64,000 nucleotides of DNA, from positions 35,638,864 through 35,702,863 of the forward strand of contig NC_056762.1 of the NCBI RefSeq assembly GCF_018687715.1, in the 5' to 3' direction. The DNA is from Carya illinoinensis (Eukaryota; Streptophyta; Magnoliopsida; Fagales; Juglandaceae). The position numbers and the translations under genes were made by a program. Under the pieces are notes generated by a model. The model did no database searches. It saw only the letters and a list, made by a program, of their open reading frames with translations, and had not been told where the DNA came from. Shown here in pieces: positions 62,944-64,000 of this stretch (its first letter is position 1; each line of letters begins with the position of its first letter).

Positions 62944-64000
62944 GTAAGTACAATCACTTTGGGATATATTGCATGCACGTGGCATGCATGCCTATTAATT
63001 CCTGTTACTATATATAATCTTAATTTACTATATATACGACGCATGCTAACGATGGATGCATCACACAGTGTTCATTTCTTTAGTGTTAATGCTTATAGCT
63101 TGGTCGGTACGTGTACACATATAATTAAGTTAATTAACACACTACTTTCGTAAAGTCAGTACGTAGTACTAGTACTGTTTGATCATGAATATCACTCGAT
63201 CGCGGTAATCAAACTTTGCTGTTACGCTAGAATATAATAAAATATTTACTAGGGCTTGGCTTTCAGTCACCGGCGGCATTTCGACATATAATGATCTAAT
63301 TAATATTGGAGACATCTGATGATCAGTACTATAACTTGTCTTTTTTTCATAGTTATCTGTAAAAGTGCTCTCCATTGTTTCACACTTTATAATTTGTAGG
63401 ATGGAAATTCTTGAATTTGCACGTTAGCAAACTTTATATATATGTCATGATCATTGTTGAAGACGTGTTTTGTATTCCCTGCGTACAGATAATCCTTAAC
63501 AACCTACAAGGCTGCAAGCAAGAAAATTAGAATGGCTCGGAATGGTGAGAGACACCTAATCTAATTCCTAAATTAGAGTGGATAAATGCAAATTAATCAT
63601 GATCCACTTTCAGCGACACTACAGTACCACTTCAATCAAATATTACGGGTATATATGCTTCGTGTGGAATATTCTAACTCTTGTACGTACCATGTAAGTG
63701 GGATAATGTATGGAATTAAAGTTTCTAAAGATCATATACGAAAATAATACAGTTCAAATTGATCTAGTACTAGATGACGATGAAATTAGAAAAACAATCC
63801 CTTAGTTGCTTGCTTCCTAGGCCGCGACTAGCTCCTAGTTGATCTCAACCCTAATTGATATTCTGATCGGCTGCCTAAGATTTTCATCCATTATTAATAG
63901 CAACCTATGATCAATTAATTTATGGATATCTAGTTATAAATTAGCAAGGGGCATAGCTCCATTCCAAGTCTTGGTTAATCCATGCCAAGCATGCTCCCTG
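59993..64000. other. upstream region of ALMT, no gene seen
   Basis: AT-rich DNA containing an (AT)n at about 61500-61519, an A-rich stretch at about 61630-61830, an (AT)n(AC)n at about 62728-62757 and a (GA)n at 62898-62941. The first several hundred bases (to about 60500) are presumably the ALMT leader and promoter. Short open frames here are low complexity or have no domain. Confidence 0.5.
62898..62941. repeat. (AG)n microsatellite
   Basis: About 22 AG units in perfect array. A shorter (AG)n lies at 58359-58374 in an ALMT intron. Confidence 0.95.

Overview
The window is nuclear DNA from a flowering plant, very probably a woody eudicot. Genes are intron-containing with canonical GT..AG junctions, intergenic DNA is AT-rich, and LINEs, a Copia retrotransposon, hAT elements and MITEs are abundant. 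A very frequent MITE with GAGATGAGATG-like ends, together with the protein sequences, made me think of Fagales (walnut/pecan/oak relatives). That placement is inference only.

Layout. 0.2-3.8 kb: a complete three-exon CHX18-type cation/H+ antiporter. 4.4-17.1 kb: a dirigent-protein cluster with one intact gene (10.76 kb), a wrecked copy (13.6 kb) and a second, more diverged intact gene (16.5 kb). The first gene and the wreck lie in two halves of an old tandem segmental duplication, later filled with LINE fragments and MITEs. 17.7-23.0 kb: a complete but inactivated Ty1/Copia retrotransposon with 341-bp LTRs and a CAAAC target duplication. 23.7-26.2 kb: a truncated LINE on the minus strand. 28.1-34.5 kb: a twelve-exon gene for a chloroplast GDT1-family Mn transporter (PAM71-HL/CMT1 type), with a solo LTR and a foldback MITE in its introns. 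36.8-43.1 kb: a decayed plus-strand LINE carrying two nested insertions, a 214-bp solo LTR and a 3.5-kb hAT element, each with an exact target duplication. 45.7-46.6 kb: a second, MITE-sized hAT element. 48.2-53.5 kb: a gene with leader introns and upstream ORFs encoding a 678-aa protein with eleven Cys/His repeats (the loricrin-like / WRKY19-N-terminus family). 56.4-60.0 kb: a six-exon ALMT anion channel gene on the minus strand. 60-64 kb: AT-rich, microsatellite-bearing DNA with no gene that I can support.

The genes are not an operon or pathway; they are independent plant loci. The three ion-transport genes (CHX, GDT1-like, ALMT) act at different membranes by family precedent. I found no evidence of a new defence or biosynthetic system. 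The most informative signals are the nested, datable transposon insertions, the unidentified exon-like segments inside the 3.5-kb hAT element, the dirigent segmental duplication and the peptide-like upstream ORFs of the Cys/His-repeat gene. Exon coordinates come from reading splice signals and frame closure by eye.
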